64,000 nucleotides of DNA from JAJZQZ01 sp963790415 (lineage in GTDB: Bacteria > Actinomycetota > Thermoleophilia > RBG-16-64-13). Below are positions 27,063 to 35,975 of this stretch, piece after piece (the stretch's first letter is position 1; each line of letters begins with the position of its first letter). The DNA lies in assembly GCA_963790415.1 (NCBI GenBank), contig CAWBOK010000005.1:62001-126000 (forward strand), read 5' to 3'. The notes beneath the pieces are model-generated. The model made no database searches. It worked only from the letters and a program-made list of their open reading frames with translations, and was not told the origin of the DNA. Both the position numbers and the translations under genes were made by a program.

Positions 27063-28052
27063 CTATGCGTCGGAGGGTCCGGTGACCCCTTCGAACCTCT
27101 CGATGATCCGCCAGGCCAACAGGGTCAGCCACCGCGATGGCGTCTTCTTCTGCCCGAACTCCCACGCCTTCCACGCCGTCCACACCGACTCGCCGGTGAA
27201 GCGTCCCTGCTCATCTGCCTTACCCTTCAGCAGCTGCAGCATGTCGAGCGCCCGCGCATCTTCCCTGAGCCACGGGAATCGCGAAAGCACCTCGAGCACG
27301 TGCAGCAGGTCGTACCAGACAAACGGGACTTTCAGCTTGCGGAAGTCGGTGCCCATGTAGAACATGTACGGGTGCCGGATGGTGCTCTCGTTCCACAACG
27401 TGAGAAGCGCTTCCGCCCCCGCGCGGGTGGCAGGGCAATCGCGCAGGTCGTCGACGACCGACAACGCCTTGAGCATGGCCAGGTTGGCGAACGGACAGGG
27501 GTCGTCCTTGCGACCCGGCCCCCGGAACGTGCCCAGTTCCTTCGAGACGGCGCAGGGCCAGCCGTTCTCGCGCACCAGCCCGGTCAAGTAGTCGACAGCG
27601 GATCGCACCGCAAGCTCGCGTGCAAGACCGAACCCAACCAGAGCGTAGACGACGAGAGGAGCATCGCACAGCGCCCACGCCCAGCGGTTGTCGCCGGTTC
27701 CTCCATAGTGCGCGGCAACGTTCATGGAGAGTTGGAACGGCCCTTCGGTCGACTGATGCTCCAAGATCCGGGCGATGATCGTATCCACACCGGCGTCGGC
27801 CGCCTTGAGCCCCAGGTCGGCGACGAACGTCAGCTTGTGGAACGGCTGACCGGCGCTCTTGTGGCTCGATATGACTACCCCCGGCCATTCGGCCAGCCCT
27901 TCGATCAGGACGCGCACCGGAGGGGTCTCCAGCATCCGCCCGCGGGCGGAGACGACCTTGGGGTCGTCCTCGCACTGCCCCAGTAGATCGCGCCTGGTGC
28001 GGTATTCGATCCACGGCTCGCCCTTGAGCAGCCACTCGATGGGAGCGTTCAT
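27063..28052 (-). CDS. Alpha/alpha-toroid (prenyltransferase-like) protein
   Basis: 329 residues starting MNAPIEWLLKGEPWIEYRTR. It contains LTFVADLGLKAADAGVDTII, DNRWAWALCDAPLVVYALV and TGESVWTAWKAWEFGQKKTP at the end. Similar proteins are annotated as prenyltransferase or squalene-cyclase-like; the catalytic acid motif is not present. The ATG at 28052 has GAGGGG eight bases upstream. Function is unknown. The GyrI-like gene follows directly, and this pair may be a functional unit. Confidence 0.65.
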   Translation of the reverse strand: MNAPIEWLLKGEPWIEYRTRRDLLGQCEDDPKVVSARGRMLETPPVRVLIEGLAEWPGVVISSHKSAGQPFHKLTFVADLGLKAADAGVDTIIARILEHQSTEGPFQLSMNVAAHYGGTGDNRWAWALCDAPLVVYALVGFGLARELAVRSAVDYLTGLVRENGWPCAVSKELGTFRGPGRKDDPCPFANLAMLKALSVVDDLRDCPATRAGAEALLTLWNESTIRHPYMFYMGTDFRKLKVPFVWYDLLHVLEVLSRFPWLREDARALDMLQLLKGKADEQGRFTGESVWTAWKAWEFGQKKTPSRWLTLLAWRIIERFEGVTGPSDA

Positions 28053-28086
28053 CGTAGGCACCCCTCACGGTTCAAGAGCGGCGGCA

Positions 28087-29030
28087 CTACGCTTCGCAGT
28101 GCTCGCGGTACCAGCTGACCGTACGCTGGAGCGCGGCCTCCGCCGGCGTGGCGGTGAGTCCCAGTTCGCGCTCGATGCGACTCGAGTCAACCACGAACGG
28201 TTTCGTGAACTCGTACATCATCTCTACACCTCTTTGGCGGCGGGGCTGAACAACCCTGCGATCCGCAAAAGAAGTGGCGAGAAGGCACTCGCCGCCGGGG
28301 GGATGCCGAGCAGCGCGCAGGCCGCCTCGATCATCTGACCCTGCGTACGGGCCGGCGCGTGCGGCGAGATCCAGACCCGGCCGAGCACGCCGTCGCGGAC
28401 GCCGAGTTCGGCGGCCGCCCGGCCCACGTCCTCGATGTAGGCCAGGGAATGGGGCTGTGACAGCGATCCGCTCACCTGGGCTTTCTTGCCCGCGAGGAGC
28501 CTGGCGAACACCCGTTCGCCGAACGCCGACCCGGTCACGCCAGGGCCGTAGTAGTCACTCGAGCGCAGAGCGACCGCCTGCACCTCACCGGCGTCGTGCG
28601 CGGCCTTTACCTCCGCGGCCATGCGCCTGCGCAGTTCGCCCTTCCGCGAGACGGGCGCAACGGCCGAGTCCTCGGTGATGGGTTGCGTGGAGTCGTACAT
28701 GTAGAGGTTCTCGATGGAGACGTAGCGGGCGCCCGTCGCCCTCGCTGCGCCCAGCACACTCGCCTGCAGGCCGGGAAAGAACTCGTGCCACTGGTGGTAG
28801 GGGGGATTGAGGGCCTGGTAGACCACAGTCGCCCCTTCGGCGGCGGCGATCGCGGCCGCCGGTTGGCTTGCGTCGGCGGCGACCACGTCCACGCCGGCGG
28901 GCATGAATTCGGGGCGCCTGGCGGTGCGGTTAATCGCGCGCACGCTGTGTCCGTTCTCGGTGAGGGTCCGCGCGGTCCAGCAACCCGCCGGGCCGGTGCC
29001 GAAGATGACGTGGAGTTGGTTCGATGTCAC
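28087..29030 (-). CDS. NAD-dependent epimerase/dehydratase-like protein (one frame change)
   Basis: Atypical short-chain dehydrogenase. The Rossmann start is VIFGTGPAGCWTARTL, followed by ENLYMYDSTQPITEDS (YxxxK-type region is replaced) and SDYYGPGVTG. The frame stops at 28224 after LFSPAAKEV, but the next frame continues MMYEFTKPFVVDSSRIEREL and ends ATPAEAALQRTVSWYREH. That is the normal end of the family, so one base appears to be missing near 28230. The GTG at 29030 follows AGGAGG and overlaps the DUF1801 stop. Confidence 0.85.
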
Positions 29031-29437
29031 GAGTCCTCCTTGTGCCCCACGGACGCGGACACCAGTTCCTCGAGCACTTCAAGATCGACGTCCGTCAGCC
29101 GCTTGATGTAGAGGCATCCCTTCCCAGTCCTGTACTTGCCCAGCCGCGCGAGGACACCCCCGAAGCGATCGAAGCCCTGCGTGAGGTACACGGTCAAGTC
29201 CCGCTTACGAGGGGCGAAGCCGACCAGGAACCAGTCGCCTTCTCGACCGCTCGCGTACACGTAGTGGTAGCTGCCGAACCCCACGATGCCCGATCCCCAC
29301 ATCTCGGGCTCAGCGGAGGCGGCACGCCTCATAAGGTCGACCAGCTTGAGACAGTCCTGCCGCCGTGTGTCATCGGCTATCCCTTGGATGAACGCGTCAA
29401 CGCTCTCCCCCGTGCGTGTGGTCTTGAGGTCCGCCAT
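29027..29437 (-). CDS. DUF1801 (YdhG-like) domain protein
   Basis: 136 residues. It shows LVDLMRRAASAEPEMWGSGI, IVGFGSYHYVYASGREGDW and FDRFGGVLARLGKYRTGKGC followed by LYIKRL, the hallmark of DUF1801/YdhG proteins, which are small, soluble and of unknown function. The ATG at 29437 follows a GA-rich ribosome site. It is coupled by GTGA overlap to the epimerase gene downstream. A second DUF1801 protein is fused to a flavodoxin at 45767-46711. Confidence 0.88.
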   Translation of the reverse strand: MADLKTTRTGESVDAFIQGIADDTRRQDCLKLVDLMRRAASAEPEMWGSGIVGFGSYHYVYASGREGDWFLVGFAPRKRDLTVYLTQGFDRFGGVLARLGKYRTGKGCLYIKRLTDVDLEVLEELVSASVGHKEDS

Positions 29438-29488
29438 CGTCCCACCCCCTCTCTACACCAAGCGCGTAGCGCACGCACGGCGCTTCGC

Positions 29489-30565
29489 TTACACCAGCAA
29501 CGCCGGCAATCCGAGAAACTCACCGTACTGCTGGGCTGCCATCCCGACGGCCCGGCATTCGGCTGCAGTCAAGCGACTGAACAGGTTCATATCGACAACC
29601 ACGGCGTCTCGTCTTAGCGTGCGCTTCCATGTACCCACGATCTGGCCATCGATCACGACGACGTGGCTCAGGGCATTGCCCATGGCCTTCAACTTGGCCC
29701 CGACCTCGGCCCCGCCGATGGCGCTGCGGTCCTTGTACCCCGATGTGTACTCATCGTAGACCGACAACAACCACGCGCTCGGCGACAGACTGTCCGCAGG
29801 TGGTGGGGGCGTCGGGAACCAGTAGGTATGGCCGCCCGCGACTACGTGTTCCAGCTGGACCTTGACGGCGTCCAAACCGCGCGTGGCGTCAATGATCGTC
29901 AGCCCGGACCACTTCGCGTAGTCCTGCACGGTGGCCGGCCCTCGGCTCATGAAGTACCGCCTGGACAGTTCGGCCAAAGCCTCCTCACGCTCAAGGGTCT
30001 TGGCGTGGGGGACGCGGTCGTCCAGCAACGCGTAGGTGAACTGTCTGCCGCGGCGCGCGCCGCTGCAGATAACGCCGTCCAATTCCGCGGCCATCATGAT
30101 GTAGGCTGATCGCAACCCGCCGTCGGTCGCGATCCCGGCCATATGCAGCACGCCCCGCAATTCGTCGCGAGTGAGTTGTCTGCCGCCCTGTAGTGCCGCA
30201 GCCAGCGCTTCGTTGCTGCGCTGCAACGTGGCTCGGTCCAATCCCAGCCGCCGGTACATGTAGGCGTTGACCTTGTGGACATGCGGCGCGGTGAGCGCCA
30301 GCATCCAGCGGATATCCCCAGGCGCCACAAAATGCCAGGTGGGCCGGAGCAGATGCGTGCGGAGAATGGACCCATCGGTGAAGGCCTGCTCGACGTCGTC
30401 ATCGGTGGCCCCGAGCACACGCAGTCCGAGCGCCCATTTCGCGCCCGCATAATCCTGGGCTTGGACTGCACCCAGCCACTGGACGGCCTCACCAGGCACG
30501 CTCAGCGGAGCGGCGGCGAGGCGTTGGTTGTAGAGCCGCCGTCGGGCGATCTCGAAACGTGTCAT
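29489..30565 (-). CDS. AlkZ/YcaQ-like winged-helix protein (HTH_42)
   Basis: 358-residue protein of the HTH_42 winged-helix family, which includes the interstrand-crosslink glycosylases AlkZ and YcaQ. It begins TRFEIARRRLYNQRLAAAP and has the catalytic-type QAQDYAGAKWALGLR (QxQ motif), RPTWHFVAPGDIRWML, LLSVYDEYTSGYKDRS and VVVIDGQIVGTWKR. The conserved QxQ suggests DNA glycosylase activity, but many relatives are untested. A truncated paralogue follows upstream at 30932-31889. Confidence 0.82.
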   Translation of the reverse strand: MTRFEIARRRLYNQRLAAAPLSVPGEAVQWLGAVQAQDYAGAKWALGLRVLGATDDDVEQAFTDGSILRTHLLRPTWHFVAPGDIRWMLALTAPHVHKVNAYMYRRLGLDRATLQRSNEALAAALQGGRQLTRDELRGVLHMAGIATDGGLRSAYIMMAAELDGVICSGARRGRQFTYALLDDRVPHAKTLEREEALAELSRRYFMSRGPATVQDYAKWSGLTIIDATRGLDAVKVQLEHVVAGGHTYWFPTPPPPADSLSPSAWLLSVYDEYTSGYKDRSAIGGAEVGAKLKAMGNALSHVVVIDGQIVGTWKRTLRRDAVVVDMNLFSRLTAAECRAVGMAAQQYGEFLGLPALLV

Positions 30566-30613
30566 CAGTGGCCTCCGAAGCGAGTCGACCTCCCCGGGGC
30601 GCCGGACCGCGTC

Positions 30614-30931
30614 CTACGTGAGCTCGCCTTCCAGCATGTCCATCAGAAGCGCGTCTCGCCATACGCCGCCCGGCCCGAGTTCGTAGCTCCTCAAGACGCC
30701 GACAGGCCGGAAGCCGATCTTCGCGTACGCGGCGATTGCGCGCATGTTGATAGCGGCCGGGTCGACTATGAGCCGGTGATGACCGCGCTCCGTGAACAGG
30801 TATCTCGCCACGGCCCGCAAAGCGTCCGGCCCCAGTCCCTGCCCGAGGTACGTCGTCGCAAGCGTGATGTCCAAGCCCGCGGACTTGTAGTAGGGGTCCA
30901 GCTCCTCGGTGAACAACCGACGAAGCCCTCG
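30614..30931 (-). pseudogene. AAC(6')-like GNAT acetyltransferase, C-terminal half
   Basis: Reads FTEELDPYYKSAGLDI, then LGQGLGPDALRAVARYLF, GHHRLIVDPAAINMRAIAAY and VWRDALLMDMLEGEL. This is the acetyl-CoA-binding half of the AAC(6')-Ib-like GNAT family. The N-terminal half is missing: upstream the DNA turns directly into a truncated HTH_42 gene in another frame. It could be translated from a TTG at 30916 but would lack half the fold. Confidence 0.7.
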
Positions 30932-31889
30932 TCCTGCCCCCGACTCTCCACGTGCCCATAACGCGCCCGTCCACTACGATCGTGGGCCGGAACACCCCGT
31001 TGCCGCCGGGAACGATCCGCTCGGAGGCGGCCGGATCCAAGACGATCCCGCGATCCGCGTAGCCGAGGATGTACTCGTCGAAGCCGGGCAGGAGACACAC
31101 CCTCCGCGCATCCGGGTTCGAGGCAGGAGGTCCCGGCGGCATCCAGTACGCCGCATCGCCGACCTTCTGTTGCGCCAGCCGAGTCCTGTCGGCGAGTTCG
31201 ATCCCCTTCTTGGCGTCCGCAACCGTCAGACCTGACCACCAGGAGAAATCCTTGAGCGTGGCCGGGCCATGACCGGCGAAATAGAGGCGCGCCAACTCTA
31301 CCAGAGCCACTTCGCGATCCAGCGACGCTCCTTCGGGCACCCGCTCGTCGAGCAGTGCGAACGTCGCCTGCCCACCCTCGAATGACGCCTGGCAGAGAAG
31401 GCCCTGCAGTGAAAGATGCCCAAGAATGTGGATCCCGCGCTGGCCCTTCGTCTGGATGCCGGCACCCTCCAAGAGGTCCATCGCCTCGTCTCGGGCCAGC
31501 TGTCTGCCGCCGGACAACGCGCCTGTCAACAGGTCGCGGCTCAGCGCGAGCGTGGAACCATCGATCCCGAGTTGACGAAGCCGGTATGCGCCTGCAGCGA
31601 TGATGCGCGGCGCCAGCAGCCTGAGAACCCAGCGAACGTCTGCCCCGGCCACGAAGTGCAGAGTGCCGCGCATCGCCCACGTGCGCACGATGGCAGCGCC
31701 TGCCAGCGCCCGCTCGATGTCGGCCTCGCAGGAGTCCGGCAAACGAAGACCGACTGCCCACAAGGCGCACCGGTAGTCCTGGGCCTGCATGGCTCCGAAC
31801 ACGGCCACCACTTCCTGCGGCGTTGTGCTGGGGCGTACCGTGATCTGCTGATTCGCCAGCCGAAGTCGGGCTATGTCGAGGGAGGTCAG
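30932..31889 (-). pseudogene. AlkZ/YcaQ-like winged-helix protein, 3' truncated
   Basis: Paralogue of the 29489-30565 gene. It reads LDIARLRLANQQITVRP, then AMQAQDYRCALWAVGLR (QxQ motif), RGTLHFVAGADVRWVLRL and LLPGFDEYILGYADR, and stops being homologous after VVDGRVMGTWRV, about 40 residues short. The conserved start falls on a CTG (31887-31889), with no ATG, GTG or TTG in frame nearby. Both the missing start and the fusion to a GNAT half suggest a broken gene. Before the break the sequence is well conserved. Confidence 0.7.
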
Positions 31890-31929
31890 CGGGCGGACCG
31901 CCTTCCCTCGTCTGATCGCAAGACTCCGC

Positions 31930-32724
31930 TCATGTGCATCGCCTCACACGTGACACGACTTCGCTCACAGCCTCTACGACAACTCCCGGCTCCGTGAACT
32001 GCGGGAAATGGCCGCTTTGACCTGCAACGACCTGGCTCCCGTCGGGCGACATCGCGGCCAGCCTGCGTTGGTGCTCCGCTCGGGCCGCACGGGCAGGCAC
32101 CGGGGTGGTTCGGAACAGAGCCGGCTTGCCGCCGGTCACCACGATGAGGGGAATCGCAGGGAACGGACCGGACCGATCGATGAGATCGACTGTGCGTGAG
32201 ACGTTCTCCGTTTCGGCGCATTCGTTCTTGCGGAGGACGGTGTCGAGTGCCCGCTGGGCGAACCGCTGCAGCGCACTCTGATACGCGGCCATGACACCGA
32301 CGTCTTCGGGCGCGGTGGCATCGAGCAGCACGACACCTGCAACCTCGGTCGGAAACGTGCGGGCGAAGAGGTTGACGAAGAGCCCCCCGAGCGAGTGCCC
32401 GACCAGGACGTATGGCGGCCGGAGGTCTGCCTGAAGCAAGAGCGCGCGCAGTGTCTCGACGACGACATCGCCCGCCTGTGGTTCGGAAGGCCTGCTGCTC
32501 CCACCGACTCCAAGTCGATTGTACGCGAACACCGTGCCGAGTCCTTCGAGTTGTGGGTACACCTTGTGCCACCCCTCAATGGGGCCGCCGGAGCCGTTCA
32601 CGAGGACGACCGCAGGCGATCCGACGCCGGACGTGACGTACTCGAGCGACACTCCGCCGCCGACATGGGCCGTCCTCTTCGGTGGGAATGACTTCATCCC
32701 CGCGGCCGTCAAGGGGTCGCGCAC
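31930..32724 (-). CDS. Alpha/beta hydrolase
   Basis: 264-residue serine hydrolase. It has VVLVNGSGGPIEGWHKVYPQ (oxyanion loop), VFAYNRLGVGGSSRP, the nucleophile elbow VGHSLGGLFVNLFA and the C-terminal His in GQSGHFPQFTEP. VVLLDATAPEDV fits the strand before the acid. No signal peptide. The substrate cannot be predicted. The start may be the GTG at 32724 or the ATG at 32697. It lies 12 bp after the flavin reductase stop and probably shares its transcript. Confidence 0.87.
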   Translation of the reverse strand: MRDPLTAAGMKSFPPKRTAHVGGGVSLEYVTSGVGSPAVVLVNGSGGPIEGWHKVYPQLEGLGTVFAYNRLGVGGSSRPSEPQAGDVVVETLRALLLQADLRPPYVLVGHSLGGLFVNLFARTFPTEVAGVVLLDATAPEDVGVMAAYQSALQRFAQRALDTVLRKNECAETENVSRTVDLIDRSGPFPAIPLIVVTGGKPALFRTTPVPARAARAEHQRRLAAMSPDGSQVVAGQSGHFPQFTEPGVVVEAVSEVVSRVRRCT

Positions 32725-32736
32725 CTCCCCGCCCGC

Positions 32737-33321
32737 TCAGCCCTTGCTGGGAGGCTCGAACGTCTTCCCGATCCCCCATGCGTCGCCCACCTGCTCGCCG
32801 ACCGCCCAGTAGCGGTTGTCCGGCATCGTGAGCATGAAAGGTCGTACTCTGGTGATGTCGGGCCTTCCGCGGTCGTCGAGGAAGCGCTCCTCGGTCCACG
32901 CGGCCAGGACTTCGGCGACGAATAGCTCGTGGCTCCCCAGGTCGACCACCTGAGTGACGCGGCACTCGAGGCAAACGGGACACTCGGCGATCATCGGCGC
33001 ATGCTCGAGTGAGCCACGAACGATCTCAAACAGCGCGCTCTTGTCCGCGCCTCTTCCGCCGGAGTTCATGCCGCACCAGTCGGTAACCGCGACCATGTCG
33101 ACGCTGGGGATGTTGACGCTGAACTCACCGTGCTCACGGATGCCGGCATTGGTCGCGTGGGCCTTGTTCAGCCCGGCGGCGACCAATGGCGGGTTGTGCC
33201 CCACCCGGTTGATCCACGCGACCGCCTTGAAGTTGGGGCCACCAGGCAGATCGGCGCCCACGAGTGTCATGGGCATGGGATAGAGGAAGCCCTGCGGGCC
33301 GAGATCTATGCGAGTGGCCAT
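32737..33321 (-). CDS. Flavin reductase-like FMN-binding protein (copy 1)
   Basis: 194 residues of the flavin reductase/DIM6-NTAB family. It has LYPMPMTLVGADLPGGPNF, VGHNPPLVAAGLNKAHATN, EFSVNIPSVDMVAVTDWCG and VGSHEL-like VDLGSHELFVAEV. It probably binds FMN and may reduce it with NAD(P)H. The ATG at 33321 follows AGGAGG. A near-identical copy lies at 36951-37535 (most residues the same over the full length), a recent duplication. Confidence 0.9.
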   Translation of the reverse strand: MATRIDLGPQGFLYPMPMTLVGADLPGGPNFKAVAWINRVGHNPPLVAAGLNKAHATNAGIREHGEFSVNIPSVDMVAVTDWCGMNSGGRGADKSALFEIVRGSLEHAPMIAECPVCLECRVTQVVDLGSHELFVAEVLAAWTEERFLDDRGRPDITRVRPFMLTMPDNRYWAVGEQVGDAWGIGKTFEPPSKG

Positions 33322-33583
33322 GGAGAAACCTCCTGACTTTGGTGTCATGCGCAGTATACCCGGCCTCCTTGACCTCACTGCCTCGTGACCGGTTGGCGCC
33401 ACAGGAACAGAAGCTCGTCGACCCCTTCTGCATCGAGGCGTTCAACACAGAGGATCGGTGACGACAAAACGAACGCATGTCTCCTCCGGTCCTTCGACAA
33501 CGTGGGATCATCTCTTGACCATCCTGCAACAATGCCGACCGTCCGTCCGGCAGCCCCTCAAGATCCGCCTGCGTAGGCTCTCT

Positions 33584-33652
33584 TCAAGTGTAGAACTTCG
33601 CGGCCTCTTCGGCGCGATCATCGAATGCCAAGAACGTGGTGATCTTAGGCAT
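33584..33652 (-). pseudogene. PhnB/VOC protein, N-terminal stub (copy 1)
   Basis: From the ATG at 33652 the frame reads MPKITTFLAFDDRAEEAAKF, then YT and a stop. This is the conserved first strand of PhnB-like (3-demethylubiquinone methyltransferase-like) VOC proteins; the remaining about 130 residues are missing. A similar stub lies at 45626-45733. Confidence 0.7.
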
Positions 33653-33665
33653 GTGGGCATCCCCC

Positions 33666-34673
33666 TCATACCCGGTCGGTGTTCATGGTTGAGGACCGCA
33701 GCTTCTTCACCGCGATGACGTAGAGCCCCACCGCGCCGAGGATGAAGATCACAGTGCCGATGCTGTCGATTGCTGTTCTGGGCCCTGTCTCGGGCTCCAT
33801 GAACGCGCCGAGCCATGCGTAGGTCAGTATCCCGCCGCCCACGAGCGCAAGCACATGCAGCGTGCTCCATTCACGCCGGCGCGACCACCTGAGGACGAGC
33901 GCGAAGAACACGGTGGCGACCACGAGGCACCCACCCACCTTCGCCCAGCCTGGGAGGTCCTCGGTGAGCATGTAGAGGCTGGAAGCGGCGAACGCAACCC
34001 CGCCCACCACCCACGGGCTCGGAACCGAACCCTGAATGGGTTCCCTGGTACGGCGCGTGAGCAAGAACGCGGCCGCCACGACCGCGGCGATGGCGACGAC
34101 GGTCACGGTGAGCTGGGAGGCCGAGGCGAAGAACCGTTCGTCCAGATAGATGCTGTGGCCCAGCCATACCGACCCGCTCACGAAGATGGCGGCAACGATG
34201 GCGAGTCCGGGTCTGCCCAGCCACGGCGCCTTCCCCCGCCTGGCGAAGATCGCCTCGACGAGGATGATAGGGATGCAGATGCTCCACACCGCATGCATCG
34301 CGACGACGATGAGCGTAAGCCATGCGTCCACGCCCAGTGGGACGATTGTGCTCATGAGCTGTTCTTGGCCCGCGAAGTAGGCCGGGTTGAAGAGCATCTG
34401 GTCTACCAGCCCCTCCTCGATGAGGGCGTAGGCGACGCCGAGCCCGAGCATGGCCCCGTACCCGCGGTGGGTCCTACGTACGATCTCACGAACGAGCAGT
34501 GCGCCGGCGCCGTACAGCGGGGCGAGGAACGGCGCGAGGTACAACTCCGACAACTTCAGATTGCCCAGGAGGTACTCGCCGAAGAGCGGGGCAAGCACGA
34601 ACAGCAGCACCGCAGGCGCGACTCGGCGGGCGAAGGGCAGACGTGGAGAAGCGTTCGACACGCCACATCTCAT
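33666..34673 (-). CDS. Polytopic membrane protein of unknown function
   Basis: 335 residues with about ten hydrophobic segments. Conserved-looking stretches include LKLSELYLAPFLAPLYGAGA, LGVAYALIEEGLVDQMLFNP and MHAVWSICIPIILVEAIFAR. The EEG motif before a helix recalls CPBP-type membrane proteins but is not diagnostic. The ATG at 34673 overlaps the ankyrin gene stop as ATGA, with GGAGAGG upstream, so the pair is co-translated. Family not recognised. Confidence 0.7.
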   Translation of the reverse strand: MRCGVSNASPRLPFARRVAPAVLLFVLAPLFGEYLLGNLKLSELYLAPFLAPLYGAGALLVREIVRRTHRGYGAMLGLGVAYALIEEGLVDQMLFNPAYFAGQEQLMSTIVPLGVDAWLTLIVVAMHAVWSICIPIILVEAIFARRGKAPWLGRPGLAIVAAIFVSGSVWLGHSIYLDERFFASASQLTVTVVAIAAVVAAAFLLTRRTREPIQGSVPSPWVVGGVAFAASSLYMLTEDLPGWAKVGGCLVVATVFFALVLRWSRRREWSTLHVLALVGGGILTYAWLGAFMEPETGPRTAIDSIGTVIFILGAVGLYVIAVKKLRSSTMNTDRV

Positions 34674-35242
34674 GGTCGCCTCTCCAGCCGCAACTCATAC
34701 GCGGCCAACAGTGTGGCTATTCCGACGAGCCCTGCCCTCTCTGCCATCTCCCGGGGCGTTTCGTGGTCGTCGATCCTCGTTCGAAGCCGAGGATCGGCGC
34801 CCGCTTCTAGGAGTGCTTCGACGGCGTGCAGATGACGCTGGCCGACGGCCATGTGTAGCGGCGTGTAGTCGTTGATGCCGCGTTGATTCGGGTCGGCATT
34901 GAACGTAAGAAGGAGCCCGATGATATCGAGAGTGTCGCTCCTCGCCGGCGAACCCGGATGGGGACGGCTGCACGACAGTGCCGCGATCAAGGGCGGGAAT
35001 CCGTCATCAACGACAGGTTTGGGATCGGCGCCAATCGCCAGCAACGTGCGGATAAACGGCAACGGGCTGTGGTAAATCGCGTACACGAGGCACAGGCCGA
35101 TCGTCAGTGGCATCGGCCCGTTCGGCACGACGGCCGGATCGTCGACCGCGGCACGCAACGCGGCAAGGTCGCCGTCGCGAAAGGCGGCGTCGATCTTGCG
35201 GAATGCCTCCCAGTCCTTGCAGCGTTCAACTTCCGGGGTCAT
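34670..35242 (-). CDS. Ankyrin-repeat protein
   Basis: 190 residues. Ankyrin repeats are visible at IRTLLAIGADPKPVVDDGFP, IIGLLLTFNADPNQRGINDY then TPLHMAVGQRHLHAVEALLE, and AGADPRLRTRIDDHETPREM. No signal peptide. Probably a protein-binding module. The ATG at 35242 is preferred over a longer frame with no conservation. It is coupled to the downstream membrane protein, which it might regulate or bind; that is inference. Confidence 0.8.
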   Translation of the reverse strand: MTPEVERCKDWEAFRKIDAAFRDGDLAALRAAVDDPAVVPNGPMPLTIGLCLVYAIYHSPLPFIRTLLAIGADPKPVVDDGFPPLIAALSCSRPHPGSPARSDTLDIIGLLLTFNADPNQRGINDYTPLHMAVGQRHLHAVEALLEAGADPRLRTRIDDHETPREMAERAGLVGIATLLAAYELRLERRP

Positions 35243-35273
35243 CGAGTCATCGCCTGGTTTGGGCCGGCGTCCA

Positions 35274-35837
35274 TCAATCAGAAACAGCATCACTCGAAAC
35301 CCGGTACTCCAACACGTCTTCGAGCCCGTCCACCTCGTCAACATGGGACCCCACGCGCACAAAACCCAGCTGAGCGGCGAGGGCCTGAGAAGGGACGTTG
35401 TCAGGGCGAATTGACATCACGAAGCTACTCACGTGATGAACCTGACTCGCCCAACGCATTAAGGCTAAGGACGCTTCGCGCGCAAACCCTTGTCGACGGA
35501 GGGAGGGGAACACCGTGAAACCCAGCTCGACGGAGCCAGGCGACAATCGCCGGAGGTAGTCTGCTCCGGGCGCCGTGTGAAAACCGATGAACCCGACCAT
35601 GATGCCGGTCTCTCGACATACCATCGCACGGAGCAACCACGGCTGGAGCGCCGGTTCCTCGTCGAGTTGCTTTAGCCGGAGGGACAGCACGTCCAAGTGC
35701 TCACCAGGCCATTCAGGAGGCACAAACACCTGCAGATGCCGCTCGGCTTCCCGAATGTCGCCCCTCAGTGAGGCACGCAGGAACGCCGGCGTCATGGGGA
35801 TCAGATCCAATCGCGGTGAGTGGATCGGCGCGGTCAT
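35274..35837 (-). CDS. RimJ/RimL-type GNAT N-acetyltransferase
   Basis: 187 residues. It begins TAPIHSPRLDLIPMTPAFLR and has VGFIGFHTAPG, VELGFTVFPSLRRQGFAREA (acetyl-CoA motif RxxGxA) and IRPDNVPSQALAAQLGFVRV. This places it in the GNAT family close to ribosomal-protein or small-molecule acetyltransferases. The ATG at 35837 has GGGAG upstream. Its 5' end lies close to the divergent methyltransferase gene at 35976. Confidence 0.87.
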   Translation of the reverse strand: MTAPIHSPRLDLIPMTPAFLRASLRGDIREAERHLQVFVPPEWPGEHLDVLSLRLKQLDEEPALQPWLLRAMVCRETGIMVGFIGFHTAPGADYLRRLSPGSVELGFTVFPSLRRQGFAREASLALMRWASQVHHVSSFVMSIRPDNVPSQALAAQLGFVRVGSHVDEVDGLEDVLEYRVSSDAVSD

Positions 35838-35975
35838 CAAGTCTCCCTACGCATCGTCCGCGGGTCGAAGCCGAGCGAGCCGCGGACCCCTACGAAGCAT
35901 CCACGAGCGGCGCCCCGGGTCGCCGAAGGCTATCATGCTGAGAAGGTCGGTCACACCGAGTGGAGGAGGTCACGC

